From assembly GCA_035582835.1 (NCBI GenBank), contig JAYKAV010002766.1, forward strand, positions 707,521 to 771,520: a stretch of 64,000 nucleotides of DNA. Direction: 5' to 3'. Below are positions 61,501 through 64,000 of this stretch, in pieces. Positions within the stretch are counted from its first letter, which is position 1. The number at the start of each line of letters is the position of its first letter. The position numbers and the translations under genes were made by a program. This DNA comes from Phoebastria nigripes (taxonomy: Eukaryota; Chordata; Aves; Procellariiformes; Diomedeidae). The notes beneath the pieces were generated by a model. That model was not told the DNA's origin. It saw only the letters and a program-made list of their open reading frames with translations, and searched no databases.

Positions 61501-62195
61501 CTTGACACAGAGGTTTGCAAAACTGGCAGGAAAATACAGCTGTGACACCTAATGCCCAAATGATGACTTCCCCCCCCCCCCCAAATGGAGAATTAATTAA
61601 AAACCACCTGGCATTAACCAAGAAAAGCAGGAGGCACCTTGCGGTGCGATGTTAATCCTGCTTAGCTACCTACCACTGCAAGCATCTCCCTCCACATACT
61701 TTGGGGCTCCTCTCCACACAGGAGCATCCCTTGAAAGACAAAAAAGCCCCTTTGCCCTGGTCAGGGAGCAGGAGGGGGGAGCAGCCCCACGCCAGGATCC
61801 CCTCCTTCGCCCCAGCTGCCCACAGCCCCAAGCAGGGGGATGCACAAGCCTCGTGTTAAAGCAAGGACAGGGTGCTGAGGAGGCAAATGTAATAAAAAGG
61901 GCTGCATGGTGATGTTACAGTGCCCTCCAAAGGCACCGGCACATTTCCACCGCAACCGTCTCTGCTCTGAGTACAGATGCGTATGAACACTCAAATCCAA
62001 TGCAAAAATTCTCAGAGAAAAAAAAAAATTTTAAAAAAAATTTTAAAAAAGGCATTTATCTACCAGTCCTGAGCCAGAACGGACAGACAGACGGTCATTT
62101 AACCGGCTTTATAATAAAATATGTGACTCTTACCTTCATCAAGTGTTTATTGACCCATTTAGTGAAGGTTTTCTTTTGGACTCTGTCCCGTTCAT
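4768..62195 (-). CDS. MACF1: MACF1 gene body (partial), microtubule-actin crosslinking factor 1
   Basis: Overview of the whole locus; exons are listed separately. MACF1 is a cytoplasmic spectraplakin that binds F-actin through two calponin-homology domains, carries a plakin domain and a long spectrin-repeat rod, and binds microtubules through C-terminal domains outside this window. Seen: exon peptides in family order, all on the minus strand, with GT/AG borders and matching codon phases. The exons sum to about 237 residues of CH domain, 1233 of plakin domain, 1790 of plakin-repeat exons and 1919 of spectrin-like repeats. Identity as MACF1 rather than its paralogue dystonin (DST) rests on recalled MACF1-type stretches, such as [15 protein letters not shown] in the plakin domain and [12 protein letters not shown] in the rod. 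The gene is open at both window ends, and I see no disabling mutation in the common isoform. Confidence 0.94.
6848..7343 (-). CDS. MACF1: MACF1 exon: spectrin repeats, 496 bases
   Basis: [20 protein letters not shown] (Glu assumed at the N) through [20 protein letters not shown] to LKGLEDLA plus one base. The N at 7302 is the third base of a GAN codon. This and the next exon fuse several repeats that are split elsewhere in the rod. Confidence 0.95.
8057..8256 (-). CDS. MACF1: MACF1 exon: spectrin repeat
   Basis: 200 bases, two bases (making Asn) plus 66 codons, [20 protein letters not shown] to [27 protein letters not shown] is nearly invariant. A nearer cag seven bases inside would break the frame, so the outer acceptor is chosen. 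Confidence 0.94.
8800..8824. other. Assembly gap, 25 N
   Basis: A run of 25 N between a T-rich and an A-rich side, inside an intron. Its true length is unknown. Confidence 0.99.
9073..9202 (-). CDS. MACF1: MACF1 exon: spectrin repeat
   Basis: 130 bases, [20 protein letters not shown] to KKMQEDL plus one base, donor gtaagt. Confidence 0.95.
9674..9915 (-). CDS. MACF1: MACF1 exon: spectrin repeat
   Basis: 242 bases, two bases plus 80 codons, [19 protein letters not shown] to MRAQAEHNK, including [10 protein letters not shown], conserved in MACF1. Confidence 0.95.
9916..10709 (-). other. Intron after the cassette exon, AT-rich block
   Basis: 0.8 kb. The part at 10090-10410 is markedly AT-rich, with several TAATTAAA-like motifs, in otherwise GC-rich surroundings, and is free of recognisable repeats. 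It may be a regulatory element. Confidence 0.4.
10710..10772 (-). CDS. MACF1: MACF1 symmetric 63-base cassette exon
   Basis: 63 bases between ctcag and gtgagc: two bases, 20 codons (ending [12 protein letters not shown]), one base. The length is a multiple of three. Joining the exon at 12247 directly to that ending at 9915 would also be in frame and still make Asp. The Gly/Pro-rich first half (AALPAPGG) suggests a flexible linker between repeats. Confidence 0.93.
10773..12246 (-). other. Intron before the cassette exon
   Basis: 1.5 kb, ordinary; a direct repeat cttgaagagattaactcccc-like unit occurs twice near 11231-11270. Confidence 0.55.
12247..12364 (-). CDS. MACF1: MACF1 exon: spectrin repeat
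   Basis: 118 bases, [20 protein letters not shown] then [18 protein letters not shown] plus one base. [10 protein letters not shown] is a good MACF1 marker. Confidence 0.94.
13189..13345 (-). CDS. MACF1: MACF1 exon: spectrin repeat
   Basis: 157 bases, one base plus 52 codons, [20 protein letters not shown] to HKCRQQIQ. Confidence 0.94.
13346..14462 (-). other. Intron in the rod
   Basis: 1.1 kb, GC-rich; an ATT repeat of about five units at 13444-13460. No exon recognised. Confidence 0.6.
14463..14629 (-). CDS. MACF1: MACF1 exon: spectrin repeat
   Basis: 167 bases, [20 protein letters not shown] to QKVAKE, ending in a split Arg codon; [20 protein letters not shown] in the centre. Confidence 0.94.
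15434..15751 (-). CDS. MACF1: MACF1 exon: spectrin repeats
   Basis: 318 bases, 106 codons, phase 0 at both ends, [20 protein letters not shown] through [20 protein letters not shown] to the final Q. Confidence 0.96.
16142..16350 (-). CDS. MACF1: MACF1 exon: spectrin repeat
   Basis: 209 bases, two bases plus 69 codons, [20 protein letters not shown] to [10 protein letters not shown], with the conserved [19 protein letters not shown]. Confidence 0.95.
16685..16808 (-). CDS. MACF1: MACF1 exon: spectrin repeat with NAGNAG acceptor
   Basis: 124 bases, [18 protein letters not shown] to VQETT plus one base. The acceptor reads aagcag, so splicing at 16811 instead would add one Gln. The cag form matches the family length. 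Confidence 0.93.
16918..16975 (-). repeat. Possible CR1 relic, reverse orientation
   Basis: On the plus strand, atcacaaaatcattaag and later ttggaaggtccaacc match the reversed CR1 tail, with an A/T-rich insertion between them. Weak. Confidence 0.35.
17322..17498 (-). CDS. MACF1: MACF1 exon: spectrin repeat
   Basis: 177 bases, 59 codons, phase 0 at both ends, [20 protein letters not shown] to KQLASAK. The N at 17355 is the third base of CCN (Pro). Confidence 0.94.
17856..18377 (-). CDS. MACF1: MACF1 exon: spectrin repeats, 522 bases
   Basis: 174 codons, phase 0 at both ends. [20 protein letters not shown] at the start; [20 protein letters not shown] is a very conserved non-helical stretch; ends RYTTLHSK. 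It spans more than one repeat. Confidence 0.95.
18825..19052 (-). CDS. MACF1: MACF1 exon: spectrin repeat with variable loop
   Basis: 228 bases, 76 codons, phase 0 at both ends, [20 protein letters not shown] to EQYERLK. The middle ([15 protein letters not shown] and following) is a Gly/Pro-rich insertion typical of a divergent loop. Confidence 0.94.
19666..19899 (-). CDS. MACF1: MACF1 exon: spectrin repeat
   Basis: 234 bases, 78 codons, phase 0 at both ends, [20 protein letters not shown] to VQQETEK. Contains [20 protein letters not shown], a long coiled helix. Confidence 0.95.
19988..20137 (-). CDS. MACF1: MACF1 exon: rod, first exon shared by both isoforms
   Basis: 150 bases, 50 codons, phase 0 at both ends. 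[20 protein letters not shown] to QQRQSDVK. It can follow either the exon at 32615 or that at 21584. Confidence 0.95.
20138..21583 (-). other. Intron between the PRD-associated segment and the common rod
   Basis: 1.45 kb. Holds the candidate alternative terminal exon (20916-20972) and otherwise ordinary intron sequence. Confidence 0.55.
20916..20972 (-). other. Candidate alternative terminal exon or decoy acceptor
   Basis: A strong acceptor (pyrimidine tract, ctttttcag) is followed by an open frame [19 protein letters not shown] and a TAA stop. It is in frame with the exon at 21584-21817, so splicing here would end the protein after the plakin-repeat segment. I find no convincing donor before the stop and no AATAAA on the minus strand just downstream, so this may be a decoy. 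The coordinates are approximate to a few bases. Confidence 0.25.
21584..21817 (-). CDS. MACF1: MACF1 exon: spectrin-like segment, two possible donors
   Basis: 234 bases, 78 codons, phase 0 at both ends. [20 protein letters not shown] continues to [18 protein letters not shown]. The end is ambiguous: cag|gtgaag at 21590 (ending TDQ) or aag|gttgtg at 21584 (ending TDQVK). Both keep the frame. The family pattern favours VK; the splice score favours the shorter form. The N at 21635 gives GTN, Val in any case. Confidence 0.87.
22678..22827 (-). CDS. MACF1: MACF1 exon: spectrin-like segment
   Basis: 150 bases, 50 codons, phase 0 at both ends, [20 protein letters not shown] to [10 protein letters not shown], a spectrin-repeat helix with the usual LLSW tryptophan. 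Confidence 0.91.
22934..23149 (-). CDS. MACF1: MACF1 exon: spectrin-like segment
   Basis: 216 bases, 72 codons, phase 0 at both ends. [18 protein letters not shown] leads into [20 protein letters not shown], which matches what I recall of mammalian MACF1b. Confidence 0.92.
23567..23716 (-). CDS. MACF1: MACF1 exon: first spectrin-like segment after plakin repeats
   Basis: 150 bases, 50 codons, phase 0 at both ends, starting [19 protein letters not shown] and ending LLQQAE. I associate this exon with the plakin-repeat isoform, since the short isoform can bypass it. Confidence 0.92.
24220..29487 (-). CDS. MACF1: MACF1 plakin-repeat exon (MACF1b/isoform 4 type), 5268 bases
   Basis: One uninterrupted exon of 1756 codons, phase 0 at both ends (acceptor tctag, donor gtaaat). 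It has four parts. First, a plakin (plectin-type) repeat block, about residues 5-385, with repeats such as [33 protein letters not shown] and [18 protein letters not shown]. Second, an acidic, Glu-rich linker of about 350 residues. Third, another repeat block (about 27265-25795) with [32 protein letters not shown] and [18 protein letters not shown]. Fourth, a charged low-complexity tail of about 520 residues including [11 protein letters not shown]. In family members plakin repeats bind intermediate filaments, and the MACF1b isoform has been linked to the Golgi. Ns: 27937 (third base, Pro) and 25313 (second base). The tail does not match anything I recognise and appears to diverge quickly. Confidence 0.93.
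29488..30809 (-). other. Intron between mini-exon and plakin-repeat exon
   Basis: 1.3 kb, with a purine-rich strand around 30730-30790; nothing else supported. Confidence 0.6.
30742..30751 (+). repeat. Poly(G) run
   Basis: Ten G within a purine-rich stretch (gaagagg...gaaaagagaa) just downstream of the mini-exon donor on the minus strand, where it reads as a C/T-rich tract. Confidence 0.85.
30810..30912 (-). CDS. MACF1: MACF1 mini-exon before the plakin-repeat exon (phase uncertain)
   Basis: 103 bases between an acag acceptor and a strong gtaagtaaa donor. One base, then 34 codons: [19 protein letters not shown] to GTPCNS, continuous in frame with the plakin-repeat exon ([11 protein letters not shown]). 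The peptide resembles the segment that opens the plakin-repeat region of mammalian MACF1b as I recall it. The upstream plakin exon ends at phase 0, so direct joining would shift the frame and hit TAA at the sixth codon. Either the first T is an insertion, or another 5' exon is used, or this is a first exon with its ATG at 30908. Confidence 0.75.
30913..32614 (-). other. Interval between plakin domain and mini-exon
   Basis: 1.7 kb. The half next to the mini-exon (30945-31165) is AT-rich and contains TATAAAAG. Four N bases cluster at 31498-31758. I found no in-phase exon that would bridge the plakin domain to the mini-exon. Confidence 0.5.
31109..31116 (-). promoter_or_regulatory. TATAAAAG upstream of the mini-exon
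   Basis: A perfect TATAAAAG on the minus strand, about 200 bases before the mini-exon. With a start near 31080 the transcript would read through into the mini-exon without splicing, and the first ATG in its frame would be 30908. AT-rich sequence makes chance occurrence quite possible. Confidence 0.3.
32615..32750 (-). CDS. MACF1: MACF1 exon: end of plakin domain, isoform branch point
   Basis: 136 bases, one base plus 45 codons, [20 protein letters not shown] to HK, ending exactly on a codon boundary (donor gtactg). It can join the exon ending at 20137 (TLQEQQ) in frame, giving the isoform without plakin repeats. The N at 32624 is the third base of an ACN codon, Thr whatever the base. Confidence 0.94.
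33177..33265 (-). CDS. MACF1: MACF1 exon: plakin domain, C-terminal
   Basis: 89 bases, [20 protein letters not shown] then QIFLAKHSH, ending two bases into a Lys codon, donor gtgagt. Confidence 0.94.
33361..33513 (-). CDS. MACF1: MACF1 exon: plakin domain, C-terminal
   Basis: 153 bases, 51 codons, phase 0 at both ends, [20 protein letters not shown] to EKSISEQQ. The centre ([12 protein letters not shown]) is a variable loop. Confidence 0.94.
33693..33791 (-). CDS. MACF1: MACF1 exon: plakin domain
   Basis: 99 bases, 33 codons, phase 0 at both ends, [20 protein letters not shown] then [11 protein letters not shown], a near-invariant spectraplakin exon. Confidence 0.96.
34433..34540 (-). CDS. 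MACF1: MACF1 exon: plakin domain with basic cluster
   Basis: 108 bases, 36 codons, phase 0 at both ends. It begins [17 protein letters not shown] and contains [19 protein letters not shown], a short basic run next to serines that could act as a nuclear-localisation or phospho-regulated site. This stretch is one of my main reasons for calling MACF1. Confidence 0.96.
34649..34732 (-). CDS. MACF1: MACF1 exon: plakin domain
   Basis: 84 bases, 28 codons, phase 0 at both ends, [20 protein letters not shown] to YSAAVK. The acceptor ends ttgaag rather than cag but is T-rich. Confidence 0.93.
35043..35205 (-). CDS. MACF1: MACF1 exon: plakin domain
   Basis: 163 bases, one base plus 54 codons, [20 protein letters not shown] to EQLSQQT, with [15 protein letters not shown] conserved in MACF1. 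Confidence 0.95.
35353..35546 (-). CDS. MACF1: MACF1 exon: plakin domain
   Basis: 194 bases, phase 0 start [20 protein letters not shown], ending in a split Arg codon after AQIET. Strongly charged helix. Confidence 0.95.
36033..36171 (-). CDS. MACF1: MACF1 exon: plakin domain
   Basis: 139 bases, one base plus 46 codons, [20 protein letters not shown] to SHRMVLQ. The donor gttggt is weak, but phase and family match support it. Confidence 0.92.
36371..36549 (-). CDS. MACF1: MACF1 exon: plakin domain
   Basis: 179 bases, [18 protein letters not shown] to YGLSSIYLD, ending two bases into a Lys codon, donor gtgagt. Confidence 0.94.
36831..37000 (-). CDS. MACF1: MACF1 exon: plakin domain
   Basis: 170 bases, two bases plus 56 codons, [18 protein letters not shown] to IRIAEQE. 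An N at 36944 is the first base of an NTG codon that is Leu in context (Leu for either C or T). Confidence 0.94.
37533..37550 (+). repeat. Poly(A) tract, 18 bases
   Basis: Eighteen A in an intron, about 80 bases downstream in transcript sense of the exon at 37631. On the transcribed strand it is poly(U). Confidence 0.9.
37631..37814 (-). CDS. MACF1: MACF1 exon: plakin domain
   Basis: 184 bases, phase 0 start ([17 protein letters not shown]), contains [20 protein letters not shown] and ends in a split Glu codon after LESMEN. Confidence 0.95.
38262..38388 (-). CDS. MACF1: MACF1 exon: plakin domain after SH3
   Basis: 127 bases, one base plus 42 codons, [20 protein letters not shown] to SMEK, ending at phase 0. 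Helix of the spectrin repeat that holds the SH3 insertion. Confidence 0.95.
38835..38989 (-). CDS. MACF1: MACF1 exon: SH3 core of plakin domain
   Basis: 155 bases, phase 0 start, ending in a split codon. It contains [20 protein letters not shown] and [20 protein letters not shown], the SH3 core. In plakins this SH3 packs against a neighbouring spectrin repeat and is not a conventional proline-peptide binder. Confidence 0.96.
39474..39626 (-). CDS. MACF1: MACF1 exon: plakin domain, start of SH3 fold
   Basis: 153 bases, 51 codons, phase 0 at both ends. [20 protein letters not shown] leads into [10 protein letters not shown], the first strand of the SH3 domain embedded in the plakin domain. The 2.25-kb intron upstream is the longest inside this domain. 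Confidence 0.95.
39627..41877 (-). other. Intron upstream of the SH3 segment
   Basis: 2.25 kb. Contains the 28-base A tract and a T run near 41095-41110; no exon recognised. Confidence 0.6.
40488..40515 (+). repeat. Poly(A) tract, 28 bases
   Basis: The longest homopolymer in the window, followed by gaaaaagaaaag. Mid-intron. Confidence 0.9.
41878..42003 (-). CDS. MACF1: MACF1 exon: plakin domain before SH3
   Basis: 126 bases, 42 codons, phase 0 at both ends, [20 protein letters not shown] to [10 protein letters not shown]. The donor gtgggt is weaker than most here. Confidence 0.93.
42374..42469 (-). CDS. MACF1: MACF1 exon: plakin domain
   Basis: 96 bases, 32 codons, phase 0 at both ends, from AYSAAVQ through [18 protein letters not shown], read directly from the minus strand between a ctcag acceptor and a gtactt donor. 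Confidence 0.95.
43081..43185 (-). CDS. MACF1: MACF1 exon: plakin domain
   Basis: 105 bases, 35 codons, phase 0 at both ends, [20 protein letters not shown] to NHPAKQTVE. Confidence 0.95.
43815..43976 (-). CDS. MACF1: MACF1 exon: plakin domain
   Basis: 162 bases, 54 codons, phase 0 at both ends. It begins [13 protein letters not shown] and contains [20 protein letters not shown] and [14 protein letters not shown], a hallmark of plakin domains. Confidence 0.96.
44135..44212 (-). CDS. MACF1: MACF1 exon: plakin domain
   Basis: 78 bases, 26 codons, phase 0 at both ends, [15 protein letters not shown] to QYCKLM. Symmetric, so skipping would keep the frame, although it would break a conserved helix. 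Confidence 0.94.
44503..44631 (-). CDS. MACF1: MACF1 exon: plakin domain
   Basis: 129 bases, 43 codons, phase 0 at both ends, [15 protein letters not shown] to EARMYE. A spectrin-like helix pair of the plakin domain. Confidence 0.95.
45080..45356 (-). CDS. MACF1: MACF1 exon: plakin domain
   Basis: 277 bases, one base plus 92 codons, ending EEMQ at phase 0. It includes [20 protein letters not shown], then a Ser/Thr-rich insert ([16 protein letters not shown]) and [16 protein letters not shown]. The insert is a loop between helices, with possible phosphorylation sites. Confidence 0.95.
45496..45650 (-). CDS. MACF1: MACF1 exon: plakin domain
   Basis: 155 bases, phase 0 start ([12 protein letters not shown]), ending with a split codon after QLEELVF. 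It carries [20 protein letters not shown], a long amphipathic helix. Confidence 0.95.
46425..46518 (-). CDS. MACF1: MACF1 exon: plakin domain
   Basis: 94 bases: one base completing Arg, then [16 protein letters not shown] and KNTLQA, ending at phase 0 with donor gtgagt. It matches the plakin segment that in dystonin follows the BPAG1e-specific start. Confidence 0.95.
46628..46755 (-). CDS. MACF1: MACF1 exon: plakin domain
   Basis: 128 bases, starting at phase 0 ([18 protein letters not shown]) and ending in a split Arg codon after RPAVE. Highly conserved plakin segment. Confidence 0.95.
47010..47105 (-). CDS. MACF1: MACF1 exon: plakin domain
   Basis: 96 bases, 32 codons, phase 0 at both ends. 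It begins [15 protein letters not shown] and ends ELYKLLE, a charged helix near the start of the plakin domain. Donor gtaagt. Confidence 0.95.
47211..47330 (-). CDS. MACF1: MACF1 exon: linker into plakin domain
   Basis: 120 bases, 40 codons, phase 0 at both ends. It begins [12 protein letters not shown] and ends [10 protein letters not shown]. It joins CH2 to the first helix of the plakin domain, in the conserved plakin exon pattern. Confidence 0.95.
47502..47526 (+). repeat. GGA trinucleotide repeat
   Basis: aggaaggaggaggagg-type repeat in the intron after CH2; no coding role. Confidence 0.85.
47802..47908 (-). CDS. MACF1: MACF1 exon: end of CH2
   Basis: 107 bases. Two bases complete Asp, then [20 protein letters not shown] and [14 protein letters not shown] follow, the end of the actin-binding domain. 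The donor is taken as gtaagc; an alternative gtcgta three bases earlier would drop one Val and is weaker. Confidence 0.93.
48001..48113 (-). CDS. MACF1: MACF1 exon: CH2 middle
   Basis: 113 bases. One base completes the split Arg codon; it continues [14 protein letters not shown] and ends in RLLDAE plus one base. This is the CH2 segment between the FNALIHRYR helix and the final [11 protein letters not shown] helix. Confidence 0.95.
48114..49357 (-). other. Intron within CH2
   Basis: 1.2 kb, no repeat or exon recognised. Confidence 0.6.
49358..49524 (-). CDS. MACF1: MACF1 exon: start of CH2 domain
   Basis: 167 bases, entering at phase 0 and leaving two bases of a split Arg codon. It reads [18 protein letters not shown], then WTQKVTAGY and [19 protein letters not shown], the CH2 signature. 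Both the full-length isoform (from 56162) and the alternative first exon (from 52761) can splice here in frame. Confidence 0.96.
49525..52760 (-). other. Intron between the alternative first exon and CH2
   Basis: 3.2 kb, holding the CR1 fragment and a short cggca tandem near 51365-51380. Several long open frames here are GC-driven shadows. Confidence 0.6.
49968..50160 (+). repeat. CR1 LINE 3' end
   Basis: Clear avian CR1 tail: ggaacaggctgcccaggg, then tccctggaggtatttaaaag, gttggactcgatgatctta, gaggtcttttccaacctta and one attctatg. 5'-truncated, about 190 bases, no coding capacity. It lies in the intron between the alternative first exon and CH2, opposite to MACF1. Confidence 0.92.
52761..53771 (-). 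CDS. MACF1: MACF1 alternative first coding exon, acylation-type N-terminus (CH2-only isoform)
   Basis: Alternative start within the CH-domain block. The ATG at 53771 has a strong context (G at -3 and +4). An in-frame TGA lies upstream with no ATG between, which fixes the start. The protein begins [13 protein letters not shown]: Gly2 fits N-myristoylation and Cys7 could be palmitoylated. A basic cluster ([14 protein letters not shown]) follows, suited to acidic membrane lipids, then about 280 low-complexity residues rich in Ser, Gly, Ala and Pro. The best donor is gtcagt at 52760, leaving codon phase 0 and joining in frame to ISDIYISG at 49524. Known family fact: a dystonin isoform (isoform 3) likewise starts with a myristoylation motif and keeps only CH2. 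The 3' border is inferred from phase and donor score, not from a transcript. One N (52887) sits at a third codon position. Confidence 0.82.
53588..53851 (-). CDS. Upstream ORF 2 overlapping the main start
   Basis: 87 codons beginning [11 protein letters not shown], starting at 53851 and running past the main ATG at 53771 in another frame. Translation of it would bypass the main start, so together with ORF 1 it predicts leaky scanning or reinitiation control. No similarity is recognised. Confidence 0.3.
   Translation of the reverse strand: MKPGSGFIWEPVTRLAALLPALRRRRRWGILWAALKSRKKKLRERRPCLPKKGSALNGGGRGRGERCRMQPHRRSPRPWRSLRMRRC
53848..53949 (-). CDS. Upstream ORF 1 in the alternative leader
   Basis: If transcription starts near 53955, the first ATG (inside the YY1-like AAGATGGC) opens a 33-codon ORF, glycine/arginine-rich and ending at TGA 53848. 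Its stop overlaps the ATG of a second upstream ORF in the form ATGA. It is out of frame with the main start at 53771. Likely regulatory rather than a functional peptide; depends on the inferred transcription start. Confidence 0.35.
   Translation of the reverse strand: MAVWSGGGSGRAGGRERRRGAVRGMVYGVYLIR
53945..54042 (-). promoter_or_regulatory. Internal promoter of the alternative first exon
   Basis: On the minus strand a CCAAT box (54038-54042) lies about 90 bases before AAGATGGC (53945-53952), a YY1-type element often found at transcription starts. There is no TATA box, and the surrounding 52.7-54.0 kb is dense in CpG. This is a typical CpG-island promoter arrangement and would start transcription near 53955. 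Confidence 0.55.
53956..56161 (-). other. Intron upstream of the internal promoter
   Basis: 2.2 kb between the end of CH1 and the inferred alternative transcription start. The last 100 bases hold the CCAAT box. The AT-richer part at about 55920-56030 (around attaatgatttcattatg) could be regulatory; nothing else is seen. Confidence 0.5.
56162..56254 (-). CDS. MACF1: MACF1 exon: end of CH1 and inter-CH link
   Basis: 93 bases, 31 codons, phase 0 at both ends. It holds [20 protein letters not shown] and then [10 protein letters not shown], the invariant end of CH1. This is the last exon upstream of the internal promoter, so the isoform starting at 53771 lacks everything to this point. Confidence 0.96.
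56255..58069 (-). other. Intron within CH1
   Basis: 1.8 kb, GC-rich; no repeat or exon recognised. Confidence 0.6.
58070..58147 (-). CDS. MACF1: MACF1 exon: CH1 third segment
   Basis: 78 bases, 26 codons, phase 0 at both ends. It starts [15 protein letters not shown] and ends DFLKQRQ, the classic second half of CH1 (FHxLxNVxxAL). Acceptor ttgcag, donor gtaagg. Confidence 0.96.
58148..60826 (-). other. Intron within CH1
   Basis: 2.7 kb. Contains the AAT microsatellite and otherwise GC-rich sequence. A less GC-rich block at about 59990-60190 looks unlike its surroundings but is unassigned. Confidence 0.6.
60632..60700 (+). repeat. AAT/AAAT microsatellite
   Basis: Interrupted aataat and aaat units over about 70 bases, in the intron some 130 bases after the CH1 core exon. 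Likely polymorphic. Confidence 0.88.
60827..60916 (-). CDS. MACF1: MACF1 exon: CH1 core
   Basis: 90 bases, 30 codons, phase 0 at both ends. It begins [15 protein letters not shown] and contains [13 protein letters not shown], the conserved hydrophobic core helix of CH1. The acceptor is ccgcag and the donor gtaggt. Confidence 0.96.
60917..62133 (-). other. Intron between the first two CH1 exons
   Basis: 1.2 kb with a poly(C) run and A/T-rich low-complexity sequence near 62010-62050. Nothing coding is seen. Confidence 0.6.
61570..61582 (+). repeat. Poly(C) run, 13 bases
   Basis: Thirteen C in the first complete intron. Confidence 0.85.
62134..62195 (-). CDS. MACF1: MACF1 exon: start of CH1 domain
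   Basis: 62 bases, preceded by a cag acceptor and followed by gtaaga. Two bases complete a split Asp codon, then 20 codons read [20 protein letters not shown], the opening of the first calponin-homology domain and its first actin-binding helix. A 62-base exon at this point is typical of the spectrin/plakin actin-binding domain. The upstream coding exon is outside the window. Confidence 0.96.
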
Positions 62196-64000
62196 CTGTC
62201 AAAAGAAGACAAAGGGGGCTCTTGGTCAATGTTTCTCATGCAGAAACTCAAATGACTCTGAAATGAGGGGAAGAGACAGAGGAATCGCCGCCGGTGCCAG
62301 GACCGCCGGATGGATCCTGCGCCCGCACAGGGGAACACAGGCTGCTTATTCACGGGTTAGTGCGGGACGGGGCTGTTCACGCAGCTCCAACGTCTCGCTT
62401 GGGCAGGGAGGTAGGAGCATCCACACAGCTAGAACAAAATACACTGCTTTTTTGGGGGGAGAATAGTGTTATTCAAGTAAAAGCAGTGTGGATGACTGGA
62501 ATGGGTAGAGCTGCAGCTGGCAGCGGCAACTGAACCCCCAAAATGTGTCCCCCCGGCCGGGACCCCCACGCCTCCTCGTCCTCCCCTGGAGGCAGTGCAG
62601 GGAGGGAGGTGGGGTTTGCCCGAGCCCCCCTGCTTTAGGAGGGTGTCCCCCTCCCCTGCCCGCTCCCAGAAGGCTTTAACGCATTATATAAACCCCACAG
62701 ATGTCCTGTAACAGGCCCCTGCCAGGCACTACCAGCGTGTGCACTTAGCAGCTTATTCTGTTGCCGTATTTTTGGTTCATTGGATTGTCAGGATTTAATG
62801 TTTATTTCTGTCCCGCAGCTCAGCTGAGGGCGCCCTGGCTGGATGCTGGGAGCTCCGAACGCCGGTGAGACAGGGTGACAACGTGGGTCCCGTCCCCAGG
62901 GGGTCCCAGTCCCCGGGGAGCTGCAGGGGTGGCCGCCAGCCCCACAGGGTGACGGGATGGGAGGTTCGTGGTGATGCCAAGCAGCAATGTGGGATGGGGG
63001 AGCTGTCGGCAGGCTTTGCGCTGCCTGTTCTCGGTGCAAAAAATAATATCACGTGAAAAACAAAGGCAAACAAGGNGAAAGGAGAGGGCATGAGATGGGG
63101 CCACACCACTGGAGGGTCCCGCGGGGCGCAGGGGGTCCCGCTCAGCCCCCACCTCCCCATGCCGGGACAGCGAGGAGGGCTCAGGGCAACCCCAGCAGCC
63201 AGCCCTGTGCCAAATGGGATCGCCTGGTTTTAACAACATCATCTCAGAGGAAAGAGAGTGCCTCGGTACCGACCCACAGCACGCAACCCCAAGCTCCTGA
63301 GCGCTGCCCCATCCAGCCCAGGGGTCCCTGGGATAGAGTGGGAAAGGACGAGCCCTGCTACCCCAAGACATCCCTTTGACATCACAGTCCACCAGGCAGA
63401 AGCACCCCTTGCTTTGGTTTTAAGCCAAAAATCAAGAAAAGGGAGAAAAATCAGCATCCCTCGGCTCGAGCTCCCCAGCCACACTGCGTGTCCTGCCCAG
63501 ATGGCCCCACATCCCCCTTCCCGGGGTGGGGGGGTCACCAGGGGGTCCCTGCACCGGGCAGGCAGCCACAGGCCCAGGGGCCCTTGGGAAAACCTCCCCA
63601 CGTCTCAATCCGTGCAGATTTGAAACCACCATCTAACATCCCTCCTCTTCCTCATCCACCCCATAGCTTCCCCCATCAGAAAGCACCGCAGCAAAACACG
63701 TGGCACGCCGCCGGCACTTCACCTCCCCTGTGTCCCGCTCCGTCCCCCGGCCAAGGCACGTAACCAAGTGCCGAAAACTATCTGCCGGTTGAACTACGGC
63801 TGCCCTCGCTCCCCACCCCGCCAGGCTCTGGCCTCGGCAAGGCTTCCCGGGACGATGCAGCCAAGCCATGGAGCTGCCGCCTGGCACCGCCGGCCACCGC
63901 CTGCAATAGGAAGCTGCGTCACCCCCACGTGTTTTTAGGGACCTTTCCTTCACCCGACCCCCCCAGAGTCATGATGCCGGGTCCCTTCCCAACCCTGGNG
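62196..64000 (-). other. Partial intron upstream of the first CH1 exon
   Basis: GC-rich intron with a polypyrimidine acceptor at its low end. I find no first-exon candidate in it. An AT-rich stretch (about 62740-62815) stands out but has no identifiable function. Confidence 0.6.

Noticed and set aside
4768..62195. Identification as dystonin (DST/BPAG1)
   Set aside because: The architecture is shared, but the plakin-domain [15 protein letters not shown] stretch, the GYHTCK cassette and the [10 protein letters not shown] segment fit my recollection of MACF1 better. A tree with both paralogues would settle it.
1..64000. CRISPR arrays, operons, bacterial promoters, rRNA or tRNA genes
   Set aside because: None found; the intron-exon structure shows this is vertebrate nuclear DNA.

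Overview
This is vertebrate nuclear DNA, most likely from a bird. The introns are short and GC-rich, there is a clear CR1 LINE 3' end (49968-50160, with weaker relics elsewhere), and no mammalian-type repeats were recognised. About 44 isolated N bases and one 25-base N run show it is a draft assembly.

The window holds one gene that can be supported: the 5' and middle part of MACF1 (microtubule-actin crosslinking factor 1, ACF7), a giant spectraplakin on the minus strand. Transcription runs from high to low coordinates. The usual first exon lies beyond 64000, and the C-terminal half (remaining spectrin repeats, EF hands, GAR domain) lies beyond position 1. I place 57 coding exons with GT/AG borders. 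Apart from one mini-exon, codon phase is continuous across every junction.

Layout in transcript order: 62195-47802, seven exons for the actin-binding tandem calponin-homology domain; 52761-about 53955, an alternative first exon inside that block; 47330-32615, 27 exons for the plakin domain, including the SH3 fold; 30912-30810 and 29487-24220, a mini-exon and one 5268-base exon for a plakin-repeat domain (the MACF1b or isoform 4 type); 23716-21584, four spectrin-like exons I associate with that isoform; 20137-4768, 17 exons of the common spectrin-repeat rod, ending in a 1472-base exon. The exon at 32615 ends on a codon boundary and can join the exon ending at 20137 directly, giving the shorter rod isoform.

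The most interesting parts are regulatory and isoform-related. The alternative first exon starts with a MGNSLGC-type acylation signal, sits in a CpG-rich region with a CCAAT box and a YY1-like site, and splices in phase to the exon that opens CH2, so it predicts a membrane-targeted isoform with only half of the actin-binding domain. The mini-exon before the plakin-repeat exon is out of phase with the upstream plakin exon and has a TATAAAAG upstream. There is also a symmetric 63-base cassette exon, a NAGNAG acceptor, and a pattern in which 8 of 10 coding N bases fall at third codon positions.

Introns not listed separately (most 100-800 bases) show only splice signals and unremarkable sequence. 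No tRNA, rRNA, CRISPR or second protein gene could be supported.
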